35,878 nucleotides of DNA, taken from the NCBI RefSeq assembly GCF_900111135.1, contig NZ_FOGF01000021.1:1-35878 (forward strand). The letters run 5' to 3'. Below the pieces are notes generated by a model. It did not search any database and was not told where the DNA came from. It saw only the letters and a program-made list of their open reading frames with translations. The stretch comes from Granulicatella balaenopterae (GTDB lineage: Bacteria; Bacillota; Bacilli; Lactobacillales; Aerococcaceae). The translations under genes were made by a program, and so were the position numbers. Positions 14,387 to 21,733 of this stretch are shown in pieces; the first letter of the stretch is position 1, and every line of letters begins with the position of its first letter.

Positions 14387-16543
14387 TTGATAAATAATAA
14401 AAGGAAAAGAAAAAATAATTATTTATATAGAATTAAAAAACAAATAAGTACATTTATACTAGCGTTATGTGTTGTATTTTCAGGATTAAGCAATTTTAAT
14501 TATACGTATTTTGCAAAAAGTGAAGCTAAATCAAATCGAGATATTAGTGAGTATGTGTATAATCTTACTGTTGATAATAGAAGTGTTAATGCTGGAGAAA
14601 ATGTAAAAGTGTATTTTCAATTTAATGAAGAAAAAGGAGATATTAAAGAAGGAGATTATATTGTTGTTAACTGGACAAATCGTGCAAATGGAGAAGCATT
14701 TTTTGAAGGATTTGTACAGAATATACCTCTTATGATCCAAGGGAAACATGTCGGTGATGTTGTTGTTGAAATAGATAAAGCAACTATTACCTTCAATAGT
14801 AATATTAATAATTTAATGGATGTTGATGGATGGGCATGTTTTGATTTATTAGCCAATAATGACTCTGCTTCAATGGATGAAAATACACAGAGTTCAAATA
14901 TAACTAGTGGAAATAAAACTGTTCGTGTTGATATTACCAAACCTGCTTCAGGAACAGTAGGCGTATTTTATTATAAAACAGGGGCTATGTATCCAGAAGA
15001 TGTAGATCATGTTCGTTGGTGGTTAAATATTAATACTAACAAAAATCCATGGATGGAATCAGGTATATATATTGAAGATATAATCCAACCCGGACAAATT
15101 CTTGATATTGAAAGTTTTGAAATAACACTTACTTATAGTGATGGTTTTTATAAAGTTTTTAAAGGATCAGATGCAATAAAACAATTTCAAGAATTTCTTG
15201 TAGGAAGTACAATTACGACAAGTTTTGATAATGCTCCAGGAAAAATAATAGTAAATATCCCTAAAGAACATGTAGAAAATAAATTGATTTCAATTTCATA
15301 TACCACAAAAGTAGAAAATAAACAGCAAAAAACATTTTATAATAATACAAAAGCTTCGTATCAAGAATGGGATCAAGAAAAGGTTGATATGAAAGAATTT
15401 AACGCTCAAGTTGAGAATGTTAGTGCTGATGCTGGCATTACAGGAACAATAGGTGGTGAATTAAAAATATTTAAAATGCTTAAAGAAACAAAAGAACCTA
15501 TTGAAAATGTAACTTTTGTTTTAACGAGACAAGATGGTGGAGAAATTCTTGAAGGAAAAAGAGAAATTCATTTAGTAACAAACAAAGATGGAATGACTAA
15601 CATTAAAGGACTACCAGTAGGTGAATATCAGGTGAAAGAGAAAGTGGCGCCTAAATGGATTGAATTAGATTTATTAAATAATCCATCGTACACATTTGAA
15701 GTAAAATCAGGTGATACCGAAGGAACATTTTTATCAATAGAAAACCAATTAAAGTTGATAAATATCGATGTAAAAAAAGAATGGGTTGGTAAATCACAAG
15801 ATGAAATACAAGTAACGTTATTCGCTGATAAAAAAGCTGTTCGAACAGAAAAATTGAATCAGAATAATCACTGGAAAGCGACATTTTCTGACTTGCCTGA
15901 ATATGATTTGCTTACTAAACAAAAAATAGAGTATACAATTGATGAAGAAGAAATAAGTGGCTATAAGAAAAGTATCTCTGGAAATCAAGATAAAGGATTC
16001 GTAATAATAAATATAGAACAACCAGATTTAATGATTTCAAAAAAAGTTATCGGTACGTATGCAAATTTTCAAAAGGAATTTGAGTTTGATATTAATATAA
16101 CATTAGAAGATGGAACTCCACTTTCAGGAGAATATTATTATGAAGGAACGTTAGATCCGTCGATTAAGGGAGATAATGTAAGTCCTGAAAACGGAATGAT
16201 AAGTTTTGAAAATGGAAATTCATCTTTTAAGTTGGCTCATGGACAGAGAATACAAATTAAAGATTTACCATACGGCTCTCAATATAAAATAACAGAGAGA
16301 CAAGATAATTCAGATTTGTATAACGTAACTTTTAATGGAGTTGATGGATCAGACAATGGTGTAATCAATGAAGATAAAGTGATTGATGTTGTTAATAAGA
16401 AAGAGATAGTTCCACCTACAGGAATTGATCAAGGAAAAAATGGTATAGCAAGTATAGTTGGAAGTATAATTGCCGGTATTCTTATAGTTATCATAATAGT
16501 AGGTAATATAGTTAAGCGACGTACAATATTGAAGGAATTATAA
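14387..16543 (+). CDS. Pilus-associated LPxTG-type adhesin with CnaB repeats, 718 aa
   Basis: This is the first gene of the pilus operon, in the place of Cpa in the S. pyogenes FCT locus, and is the likely tip adhesin. A long basic signal peptide (to about residue 47) precedes two Ig-like adhesin domains (about 54-340, SVNAGENVKVYFQF and GDIKEGDYIVVNW, as in Cna/Sdr ligand-binding regions). Next come CnaB-like domains: 355-455 (GGELKIFKMLKETKEPI, GLPVGEYQVKE), 457-545 (INIDVKKEWVG) and 547-670 (DLMISKKVIGTY, KITERQD). The sorting signal is VPPTG (675-679), a membrane helix and KRRTILKEL. I see no Cys-Gln thioester domain, unlike Cpa. The start is TTG 14387 behind AGAGGGGA. It ends 1 nt before sipA. 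Confidence 0.85.
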   Translation: MINNKRKRKNNYLYRIKKQISTFILALCVVFSGLSNFNYTYFAKSEAKSNRDISEYVYNLTVDNRSVNAGENVKVYFQFNEEKGDIKEGDYIVVNWTNRANGEAFFEGFVQNIPLMIQGKHVGDVVVEIDKATITFNSNINNLMDVDGWACFDLLANNDSASMDENTQSSNITSGNKTVRVDITKPASGTVGVFYYKTGAMYPEDVDHVRWWLNINTNKNPWMESGIYIEDIIQPGQILDIESFEITLTYSDGFYKVFKGSDAIKQFQEFLVGSTITTSFDNAPGKIIVNIPKEHVENKLISISYTTKVENKQQKTFYNNTKASYQEWDQEKVDMKEFNAQVENVSADAGITGTIGGELKIFKMLKETKEPIENVTFVLTRQDGGEILEGKREIHLVTNKDGMTNIKGLPVGEYQVKEKVAPKWIELDLLNNPSYTFEVKSGDTEGTFLSIENQLKLINIDVKKEWVGKSQDEIQVTLFADKKAVRTEKLNQNNHWKATFSDLPEYDLLTKQKIEYTIDEEEISGYKKSISGNQDKGFVIINIEQPDLMISKKVIGTYANFQKEFEFDINITLEDGTPLSGEYYYEGTLDPSIKGDNVSPENGMISFENGNSSFKLAHGQRIQIKDLPYGSQYKITERQDNSDLYNVTFNGVDGSDNGVINEDKVIDVVNKKEIVPPTGIDQGKNGIASIVGSIIAGILIVIIIVGNIVKRRTILKEL

Positions 16544-16544
16544 A

Positions 16545-17030
16545 ATGAAACGAGAGTTAATATTTTTAGGCATTAAAATTTCTGCAATAGTATTTGTACT
16601 AGTATTGGTATTTACATTTGTTTTCGGAATTGCTAGATGTTCAGATAATATGATGTCGCCTGCATGTAAGGATGGAGATATTATATTTTTCTATCGATTG
16701 AGAAAAAACTATGAAGAAAATGAATTAGTTATAGTCAATAAAGATGATAAGGTACAAATTCGAAGAATTATAGGAAGACCAGGTGATATTATAGAGATTA
16801 CTGATGCTGGTCTTATAATTAATGGATATCAACAACAAGAGTTAGAAATTTTTAAACAAACCCAACCTTATTTAGATGGAATAAAATTCCCTCTTGAATT
16901 GAAAAATGATGAATACTTTGTTTTGGCTGATAACCGAGAAGGCGCAAAGGATAGCAGAATATATGGCCCTATAAAAGAACAAGAAGTAAAAGGATCAGCA
17001 ATGATTTTGATTAGAAGAAGAGGACTTTAA
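16545..17030 (+). CDS. sipA: SipA-like signal peptidase homologue, probably catalytically inactive, 161 aa
   Basis: The S26 type I signal peptidase fold has one N-terminal membrane helix (about 8-28). Conserved boxes are present: MMSPACKDGDIIFFYRL (36-52), QIRRIIGRPGD (71-81) and LADNREGAKDSRIYGPI (127-143). In active enzymes the first box reads SMxP; here the Ser position is Met36. The general-base Lys before RxxGxPGD is Arg73. Both dyad residues are therefore missing. This matches SipA/LepA of the S. pyogenes FCT locus, a peptidase-like protein needed for pilus polymerisation that also lacks the dyad. It follows the adhesin gene by 1 nt and precedes the backbone pilin by 27 nt, supporting a chaperone role in assembly. 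Confidence 0.88.
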   Translation: MKRELIFLGIKISAIVFVLVLVFTFVFGIARCSDNMMSPACKDGDIIFFYRLRKNYEENELVIVNKDDKVQIRRIIGRPGDIIEITDAGLIINGYQQQELEIFKQTQPYLDGIKFPLELKNDEYFVLADNREGAKDSRIYGPIKEQEVKGSAMILIRRRGL

Positions 17031-17057
17031 TATAAAAAAATTAAAAGGAGTAAAATT

Positions 17058-18122
17058 ATGAAAAAAAGAATAGCAAAATTAGTAGCAGTAGGTGTAATGG
17101 GACTTTCAATTGGTAGCACAGTTTTAGCAGCACCAGGAATTAATGAAGGAAGTGAACAGGTACCAGCTAAAGCAGAGATTACAAAAATCTTTGAAATGTC
17201 AGAAGGACTTAAAGTTCCGGAAGTAAAATTTGATTTTGAAGTTTCAAAAATAACAAATGATGCTCCAGAAGCTACAATTAAGAGTGTTGAATACAAGCAA
17301 GGATCAGAAAAGGGGCAAATTAGTGATGGAAGCTATAAAGTTGAAAGAAAAACAGTATTAGAATTTACAAATAAATTCCCTCATGCAGGAATATATGAAT
17401 ATCAAGTAAAAGAAAGCAAAGGAAATGCTGAAGGAGTTACCTATGATACCAACACATACAAAGTTAAAGTTTATGTTGAAAACACAAATAATCAAAAAGA
17501 TACATTTGTAAAGAGCATTGTATCCGAGGATAATGAAGCTAAAAAACCAATTAAATTTGTGAATACGTATAAAAAAGATGGAAAGTTAGAAATCGAAAAG
17601 AAGATTGAAGGTAAAATGGCAAATTTAAATGATAAATTTAAGTTTACTATTCAATTAACTAAAGCAAAAACTGCAGATGAAACACAAATTGAAGGTACGA
17701 TTGTGAAGAGTAATGGTGATTCCGAGGTTATTCAGTTTACGTACGGTAAAGAGTCTACGTTCGAATTAGGAAAAGATGATAAATTAGAGTTTAATAGTAT
17801 TCCAGTAGGAACACGATATGTTGTAACAGAAAAAGGTGTTGGAGGCGATGGATATACACCTAATGTCAGTGTTGTTGAAAATGGGGTAAGTAATGAAAAA
17901 ATTAATGGTGATGAAAAAAATGATGTAAAATCTGTAAAAAATCCTGCAACTACTAATTTGGTAGGTGAAGGAGAAAATAAAGTTACATATACTAATATTC
18001 ATGCATCTTCACCGGTAACAGGAATCCTTTTAAATAATATACCATTTTTAATTATGATGGTGTTATCTCTGTTTGGAATAGGGGCGTTCTTCCTTGGAAA
18101 AAAGCACAAATTTAGTAAATAG
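17058..18122 (+). CDS. fctA: Backbone (major) pilin, Spy0128/FctA type, 354 aa
   Basis: This is the likely shaft subunit. A signal peptide ends near TVLAA (25). Two Spy0128-like beta domains follow: N-domain about 36-171 and C-domain about 175-314. Expected intramolecular Lys-Asn isopeptide bonds can be placed by pattern: near K43 with N169 (FVNTYK) and E119 in the first; K181 or K182 (LEIEKKIEG) with N313 (TYTNIHA) and E258 (YVVTEKG) in the second. K162 lies seven residues before N169, the same spacing as the Spy0128 polymerisation Lys. The sorting signal is SPVTG (318-322), then a hydrophobic segment and KKHKFSK. Ribosome site AAAGGAG precedes ATG 17058. Confidence 0.87.
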   Translation: MKKRIAKLVAVGVMGLSIGSTVLAAPGINEGSEQVPAKAEITKIFEMSEGLKVPEVKFDFEVSKITNDAPEATIKSVEYKQGSEKGQISDGSYKVERKTVLEFTNKFPHAGIYEYQVKESKGNAEGVTYDTNTYKVKVYVENTNNQKDTFVKSIVSEDNEAKKPIKFVNTYKKDGKLEIEKKIEGKMANLNDKFKFTIQLTKAKTADETQIEGTIVKSNGDSEVIQFTYGKESTFELGKDDKLEFNSIPVGTRYVVTEKGVGGDGYTPNVSVVENGVSNEKINGDEKNDVKSVKNPATTNLVGEGENKVTYTNIHASSPVTGILLNNIPFLIMMVLSLFGIGAFFLGKKHKFSK

Positions 18123-18861
18123 AAACTTTAGTATTTCTATATTTCCAAAAATTTTTAAGATTATAGATTATATTATTAATAGCTTTATTTTATTATTTTT
18201 ATGTTTATCATTTATATATTGTTGTTATAGTATCTGGGATACAACACAAATATATAATAAAGCAGATTCAAATATTTATGATATATATAAACCTTCCTCA
18301 AAGGGTAATTTGTCTTTTGAAGAATTAGTTCGAATAAATAAAGAAGTAATTGGCTGGATTAATATTAACGATACTCATATTGATTATCCAATTGTACAAT
18401 GTGAGGATAATTTTAAGTATGTTAATACAGGTGCAGATGGCGAATATTCTCTTGCCGGAAGTATATTTATGGATTATAGAAACAATAAAGATTTCTCTAA
18501 CATGAATAATATTTTATATGGCCACAATATGGAAAAGCAGGCTATGTTTGGTGAAATTAAGAACTATTGTGATAAAGATTTTTTCTCCAATCATTTAAAC
18601 GGAAGACTTTATTACGATAGCGACTGGCATAATATAGAAATAATCGCTGTAATGAAAGTTGATGCATATGATGAATTTATTTATAATACCAGTTATGCAG
18701 ACATTTCAGATGAAACAAAAATTATAGAATATATTTCGAAGAATGCCATTAATATAAATGTTGAAAATATAGAACACGGGAAAAGATTTTTAACAATGTC
18801 AACCTGTACTCCAGAAATAACTAATGGAAGACATGTATTAATAGGACAAATAGAAGACTAG
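18094..18861 (+). CDS. srtC: Class B-type pilus sortase, 255 aa
   Basis: This membrane-bound cysteine transpeptidase probably polymerises the pilins. One N-terminal membrane helix (about 26-48) is followed by the catalytic domain: H144 (NILYGHNM), C238 (LTMSTCTPE) and R246 (NGRHVLIG). The features VIGWININDTHIDYPIVQ and GSIFMDYRN mark class B rather than the lid-bearing class C pilus sortases; the S. pyogenes M1 pilus also uses a class B enzyme (Spy0129). No ATG is available: the best start is TTG 18094, inside fctA (29-nt overlap), with weak AGGGGC upstream, which implies translational coupling to the pilin. A later non-ATG start (ATT) cannot be excluded. Confidence 0.9.
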   Translation: MEKSTNLVNRNFSISIFPKIFKIIDYIINSFILLFLCLSFIYCCYSIWDTTQIYNKADSNIYDIYKPSSKGNLSFEELVRINKEVIGWININDTHIDYPIVQCEDNFKYVNTGADGEYSLAGSIFMDYRNNKDFSNMNNILYGHNMEKQAMFGEIKNYCDKDFFSNHLNGRLYYDSDWHNIEIIAVMKVDAYDEFIYNTSYADISDETKIIEYISKNAININVENIEHGKRFLTMSTCTPEITNGRHVLIGQIED

Positions 18862-18893
18862 CAACAATAAATAAGAAAGGAAAATAACAATTT

Positions 18894-19520
18894 GTGAATA
18901 AAACAATAAAAAAATTAGGATTATTGTTAGTTTTAATAATGAACATATTTTTTATGGAAGAAACAGTAAATGCGAAAAATGGTTCAGCGTTAACAGTTGT
19001 TTTAAATGTTGGACAACAGTTTGATACTTTATCAAATACATATAAAGACGAGGATTTAAAAGGTGAATATTGTATATTAGCTAAAGATAATTCATATCCG
19101 CTTCCAGAGAATATGAAAGGAGGAAAATTTAATTTCGAATTACAAGGGAAAAATCATAATAGAAAACTTGAATTTGTTTTTGAACAAGAAGGATTATACG
19201 AATATACAATAGAACAAATTTCATTAGAAAGACAAAATTATAGCTTCGATAAAAAAGTATATAATATTTTTATAGATGTAGAACGTCTAGGAGAAAAATT
19301 AGTAGCGCAAGTAATTGTGAAAAATAATTTAAATGAAAAAGTTACAAACCTTATTTTTAATAATTCTTATAATAATGAAAAAGCTGTTTTTTCTAAAGCT
19401 GATAAGTTACCAAAAACTGGTATTGCAACTAATACAAAACTTTTTGGAATAATATTTTTAGGCTTTGGAGGAATATTATTTATAGTCAACTACGCACACA
19501 CTAAAAGACGAGGCTTATGA
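18894..19520 (+). CDS. fctB: Minor/basal pilin, FctB-like, LPKTG-anchored, 208 aa
   Basis: Last gene of the pilus operon. A signal peptide ends near VNA (27); a single Spy0128-type beta domain (about 30-160) follows, with FEQEGLYEYTIEQIS carrying the conserved Glu region and LIFNNSY as the C-terminal strand. The sorting signal LPKTG (172-176) is followed by a membrane helix and HTKRRGL. In S. pyogenes the equivalent FctB sits at the pilus base and is attached to the wall by the housekeeping sortase, and a canonical LPxTG fits that job. The start is GTG 18894 with AGAAAGG about 13 nt upstream, a loose spacing. A repeat-borne terminator follows at 19679-19726. Confidence 0.83.
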   Translation: MNKTIKKLGLLLVLIMNIFFMEETVNAKNGSALTVVLNVGQQFDTLSNTYKDEDLKGEYCILAKDNSYPLPENMKGGKFNFELQGKNHNRKLEFVFEQEGLYEYTIEQISLERQNYSFDKKVYNIFIDVERLGEKLVAQVIVKNNLNEKVTNLIFNNSYNNEKAVFSKADKLPKTGIATNTKLFGIIFLGFGGILFIVNYAHTKRRGL

Positions 19521-19642
19521 GTAATATACTTAACTGTGTATTAGCTGCAACGCGCTTAGATACAGATTACATATTATTTAGATTTAAGTAATAGAGATAT
19601 TCTTGTTAGTGGCAATATAAAAGTAACCACTTCTGTCAATCA

Positions 19643-19727
19643 AAAATTACCACTTTTGGTAGTTGAAGATTTGTGCCGACCCCCTAAAGTTAGACTTACA
19701 AATCTAGCTTTGAGGGGTTATTTTTTG
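19643..19727 (+). repeat. Dispersed repeat copy A (hairpin plus TACCAC motif)
   Basis: It comprises AAAATTACCACTTTTGGTAG, a spacer, then CCCCCTAAAGTTAGA, an 8-nt loop and TCTAGCTTTGAGGGG. Copy B at 21734-21803 shares both blocks but has a shorter spacer. The TACCAC block with the nearby AAGTAACCACTT (19621-19632) recalls IS21-family ends, and the CCCC-AAGTTAGAC block recalls IS3-family (IS150-group) ends; these likenesses are from memory and unverified. It closes the pilus region. Confidence 0.55.
19679..19726 (+). terminator. Terminator hairpin within repeat copy A, downstream of fctB
   Basis: ACCCCCTAAAGTTAGA pairs with TCTAGCTTTGAGGGGT (two mismatches, one wobble) and is followed by TATTTTTT. 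It probably ends the pilus transcript. Confidence 0.7.
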
Positions 19728-19823
19728 TGGGTGGGAATGGTGGTGGGGAGTATAAAATTATACAAAAATCAAAATAATCATAGGAAATAGACTAGTAATA
19801 TCGAAAATTTATAACAAAATCAC

Positions 19824-19879
19824 GGAAAGTAAACTTTACATATATGGGGTTATTCTATATAATAAAGGAAAGTAAACTT
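19824..19879 (+). promoter_or_regulatory. Promoter and paired operator of the Cro-like regulator
   Basis: TTTACA (19835-19840), 17-bp spacer, TATAAT (19858-19863). Two identical 13-mers GGAAAGTAAACTT lie at 19824-19836 and 19867-19879, 43 bp apart start to start (about four helical turns). Each contains the dyad AAGT-AA-ACTT. One touches the -35 element and the other lies just after the -10, as expected for autoregulation by the HTH protein encoded at 19898. Confidence 0.7.
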
Positions 19880-19897
19880 GTCATGAGGAGGCGAAAT

Positions 19898-20098
19898 ATG
19901 AAAAATAACCTTGAAAAAATCAGAAAAGAAAGAGGCTTGAAACAAGACGAATTAGCAGAAATCTTGGAAGTATCAAGGCAAACGATAGGATCATTAGAAA
20001 ACGGAAGATACAATCCTTCTATTATTTTAGCTTTTAAAATTGCAAAATATTTCGATATGACAATAGAAGAAATATTTATTTATGAGGAGGGAAAATAA
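19898..20098 (+). CDS. Small Cro/XRE-family helix-turn-helix regulator, 66 aa
   Basis: This protein is a lone HTH_3 domain: NLEKIRKERGLKQDELAEIL, then SRQTIGSLENGRYNP as the recognition helix and following turn, and FKIAKYFDMTIEEIF. It belongs to the short YgzD/Cro-like group that often pairs with a small membrane protein. The start ATG 19898 follows AGGAGG by 6 nt; a longer frame from 19844 has no ribosome site. Its stop overlaps the next start by one base (TAAATG), so the two are coupled. Autoregulation through the 13-bp repeats at its promoter is inferred. Confidence 0.88.
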   Translation: MKNNLEKIRKERGLKQDELAEILEVSRQTIGSLENGRYNPSIILAFKIAKYFDMTIEEIFIYEEGK

Positions 20099-20487
20099 AT
20101 GAAAAAAACATTTGGTATTTAGGTTATTTAATTGTTTTAATTTTGGTGGTGATTTTATTTACCGTAGATTTAAGTAAACCATTAGAAATAATTATTTCAA
20201 TATTATTTGGATCAATATTCTCGATTACTTTTGTTATGACAAATCATAATAAGAAAATAAACAAAGATAAAGCATATCGGATTGCTGTAAATGATGAGCG
20301 AAATATTGTTATTAGCGAAAAAACAGGTAATGAACTTTCACATATATATATGGTACTGTTTGGCGTTCAAGCAATATATGGCATTGCATATGATATGTAT
20401 GACATAGCAATTTTTAATGGTATAGTAGTGTTTATTTCTCCAATCATTCTAATCTGCATAAGCAACTATTATGAAAAGAGAATATAA
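20099..20487 (+). pseudogene. Frameshifted membrane partner of the HTH regulator
   Basis: ATG 20099 has GGAGGG 7 nt upstream, but its frame stops after MKKTFGI. Reading one base back after the A7 run (20102-20108) gives MKK-NIWYLGYLIVLILVV and then an open frame to 20487. The restored protein would have about 129 residues: two N-terminal membrane helices, a cytoplasmic segment with YRIAVNDERNIVISEKTG (a DERnxxI motif like DUF2178-type proteins) and two C-terminal helices. No alternative ATG, GTG or TTG opens the second frame before 20137. A homopolymer sequencing error, phase variation or slippage are all possible. Confidence 0.65.
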
Positions 20488-20497
20488 AGTATAGCGC

Positions 20498-20531
20498 CAA
20501 GAAATCTTCTAAGCTTTAGAAATGTGTGTAG
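20498..20531 (+). repeat. Possible decayed IS605-type right end
   Basis: CAAGAA, TAAGCTTTAG and TGTGTAG occur here in the same order and almost the same spacing as in the IS200/IS605 right end at 35584-35623 (read on the minus strand there). The segment also forms a CTAAGCT/AGCTTAG inverted repeat (20509-20515 with 20530-20536). No tnpB sequence is adjacent. Confidence 0.3.
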
Positions 20532-20675
20532 CTTAGGGATTGATGTTTCATTAATATTATTTAGATCTAGCGTTTATTGTTTTATCGATGGTATTTCTGT
20601 AATAGAATTTATTAAAAATGCTAGGGGAAATAAAGTGTTTTTTAGTTTTAACAAGTTGAATAAAAGGAGAAAATT

Positions 20676-21098
20676 ATGGGATTATTTTTTAATAGTGGTA
20701 ATGAAGTTCAAGATAAAATTATAAAAGAATTTGGAAAATCAGAAGGATATTTGGTAGCTGAGAAATATAATAAACCAGCAAATAGTTTAATTAAGTTTTT
20801 ACTATATCAAACTGGTTGGATACTAGATCAATGCAGACAATTTATATTATATTTTAATGAAAAAGGTGTGTATGTAAATGAAATAAGCAATTCATTAAAT
20901 GGTACTTTCAGATTAATGCCTTGGAGTGAAATAGAAAAATTTATAGTTGAAGATAAAGGGAATAAAGCAAGAATCTCTATAATCCATCTAGACAAAGAGT
21001 TTAATTACGAAATATTTTATAAAAAAACAAATTATTTAAAAGGCAATCGCGAAAGATTTATGACGCTAAAAAATAATAATTTTAATAAAATAGATTGA
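20676..21098 (+). CDS. Hypothetical protein, 140 aa, PH-like
   Basis: I do not recognise a named family. The N-terminal third is helical and partly hydrophobic (SLIKFLLYQTGWIL); residues about 57-115 look like a small beta sheet (QFILYFNEKGVYVNEI, FRLMPWSEIEKFIVEDKGNKARISII), the pattern of bacterial PH/YcxB-like domains. The PWSEIEKF segment is typical of such folds. No signal peptide. Ribosome site AAAAGGAGA (20663-20671) precedes ATG 20676. It is followed by a terminator at 21153-21185. It is low in G+C and lies inside the repeat-flanked accessory segment. Confidence 0.6.
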   Translation: MGLFFNSGNEVQDKIIKEFGKSEGYLVAEKYNKPANSLIKFLLYQTGWILDQCRQFILYFNEKGVYVNEISNSLNGTFRLMPWSEIEKFIVEDKGNKARISIIHLDKEFNYEIFYKKTNYLKGNRERFMTLKNNNFNKID

Positions 21099-21152
21099 GG
21101 TTAGGAAAATAGTTCACTTTCAGGATAAGAAATAATAAAATAGCTGTAGCAA

Positions 21153-21185
21153 GAGTAGTTAAGAGAAATCTTAGCTGCTTTTTTT
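21153..21185 (+). terminator. Rho-independent terminator
   Basis: AGTAGTTAAGA and TCTTAGCTGCT arms (two G.U pairs) around GAAA, then a T run. Confidence 0.85.
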
Positions 21186-21218
21186 GCTGCATCAAGTTCG
21201 GTTATCTCTCCACCTAAA

Positions 21219-21247
21219 TTGACTAGTAAACGCTAACAAGGTATACT
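21219..21247 (+). promoter_or_regulatory. Promoter of the NTF2-like gene
   Basis: TTGACT (21219-21224), 17-bp spacer, TATACT (21242-21247): a near-consensus vegetative promoter. Confidence 0.75.
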
Positions 21248-21314
21248 AAAAATGAAAAGTAATGCTTAGAAATCGGTAATAATGAAGGGGGATTTTATCG
21301 GAAAGGGTGCTAGT

Positions 21315-21683
21315 ATGGATATAGATAGATTTTTTAAAACAGTTTTATCACAAAATGCAGAAGAACTTAGAAAATATTTTCATGAAAATGCTACTATAAA
21401 ATGGTATTGCACAAATGAATTATTCACCCTAGATGAGTATATAAGGGCAAATTGTGAATATCCAGGTAATTGGAACGGAGAAATAGAGCGCATTAAAGAA
21501 ATAGAAAATACGATTATTTTAGCTTGTAGAGTTTTTCCGCCAGATAATAGTGAATCTTTTCATGTAGTAAGTTTTATTCATCTTAAGGAGAATTTGATTA
21601 TTGATATGGATGAATATTGGTCTGATGACGGATTAGCACCAGAATGGCGTAGAAAAATGAAAATTGGCAAACGAATTAGATAA
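21315..21683 (+). CDS. NTF2-like (SnoaL-type) small protein, 122 aa
   Basis: This is an alpha+beta cone-fold protein of the kind found widely in Firmicutes. Typical segments are MDIDRFFKTVLSQNAEELRK, FHENATIKWYCTNELFTLDEYIRANCEYPGNW (read in parts), SFHVVSFIHLKENLIIDMDEYW and DDGLAPEWRRKMKIG. Members either bind small ligands or have no known activity; the catalytic residues of true SnoaL cyclases are not evident. The start ATG 21315 has AAAGGG about 8 nt upstream; ATG 21282 has none. It has its own near-consensus promoter, and repeat copy B serves as terminator. Confidence 0.75.
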   Translation: MDIDRFFKTVLSQNAEELRKYFHENATIKWYCTNELFTLDEYIRANCEYPGNWNGEIERIKEIENTIILACRVFPPDNSESFHVVSFIHLKENLIIDMDEYWSDDGLAPEWRRKMKIGKRIR

Positions 21684-21733
21684 ATTGATTTTAAGGAGAT
21701 AAAATATTGATAGAAAGTAGACCTGAGTTTGAT

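Noticed and set aside
20524-20724. 66-codon open frame with mixed hydrophobic composition
   Set aside because: It has no ribosome site and overlaps the start of the better supported gene at 20676 in another frame.
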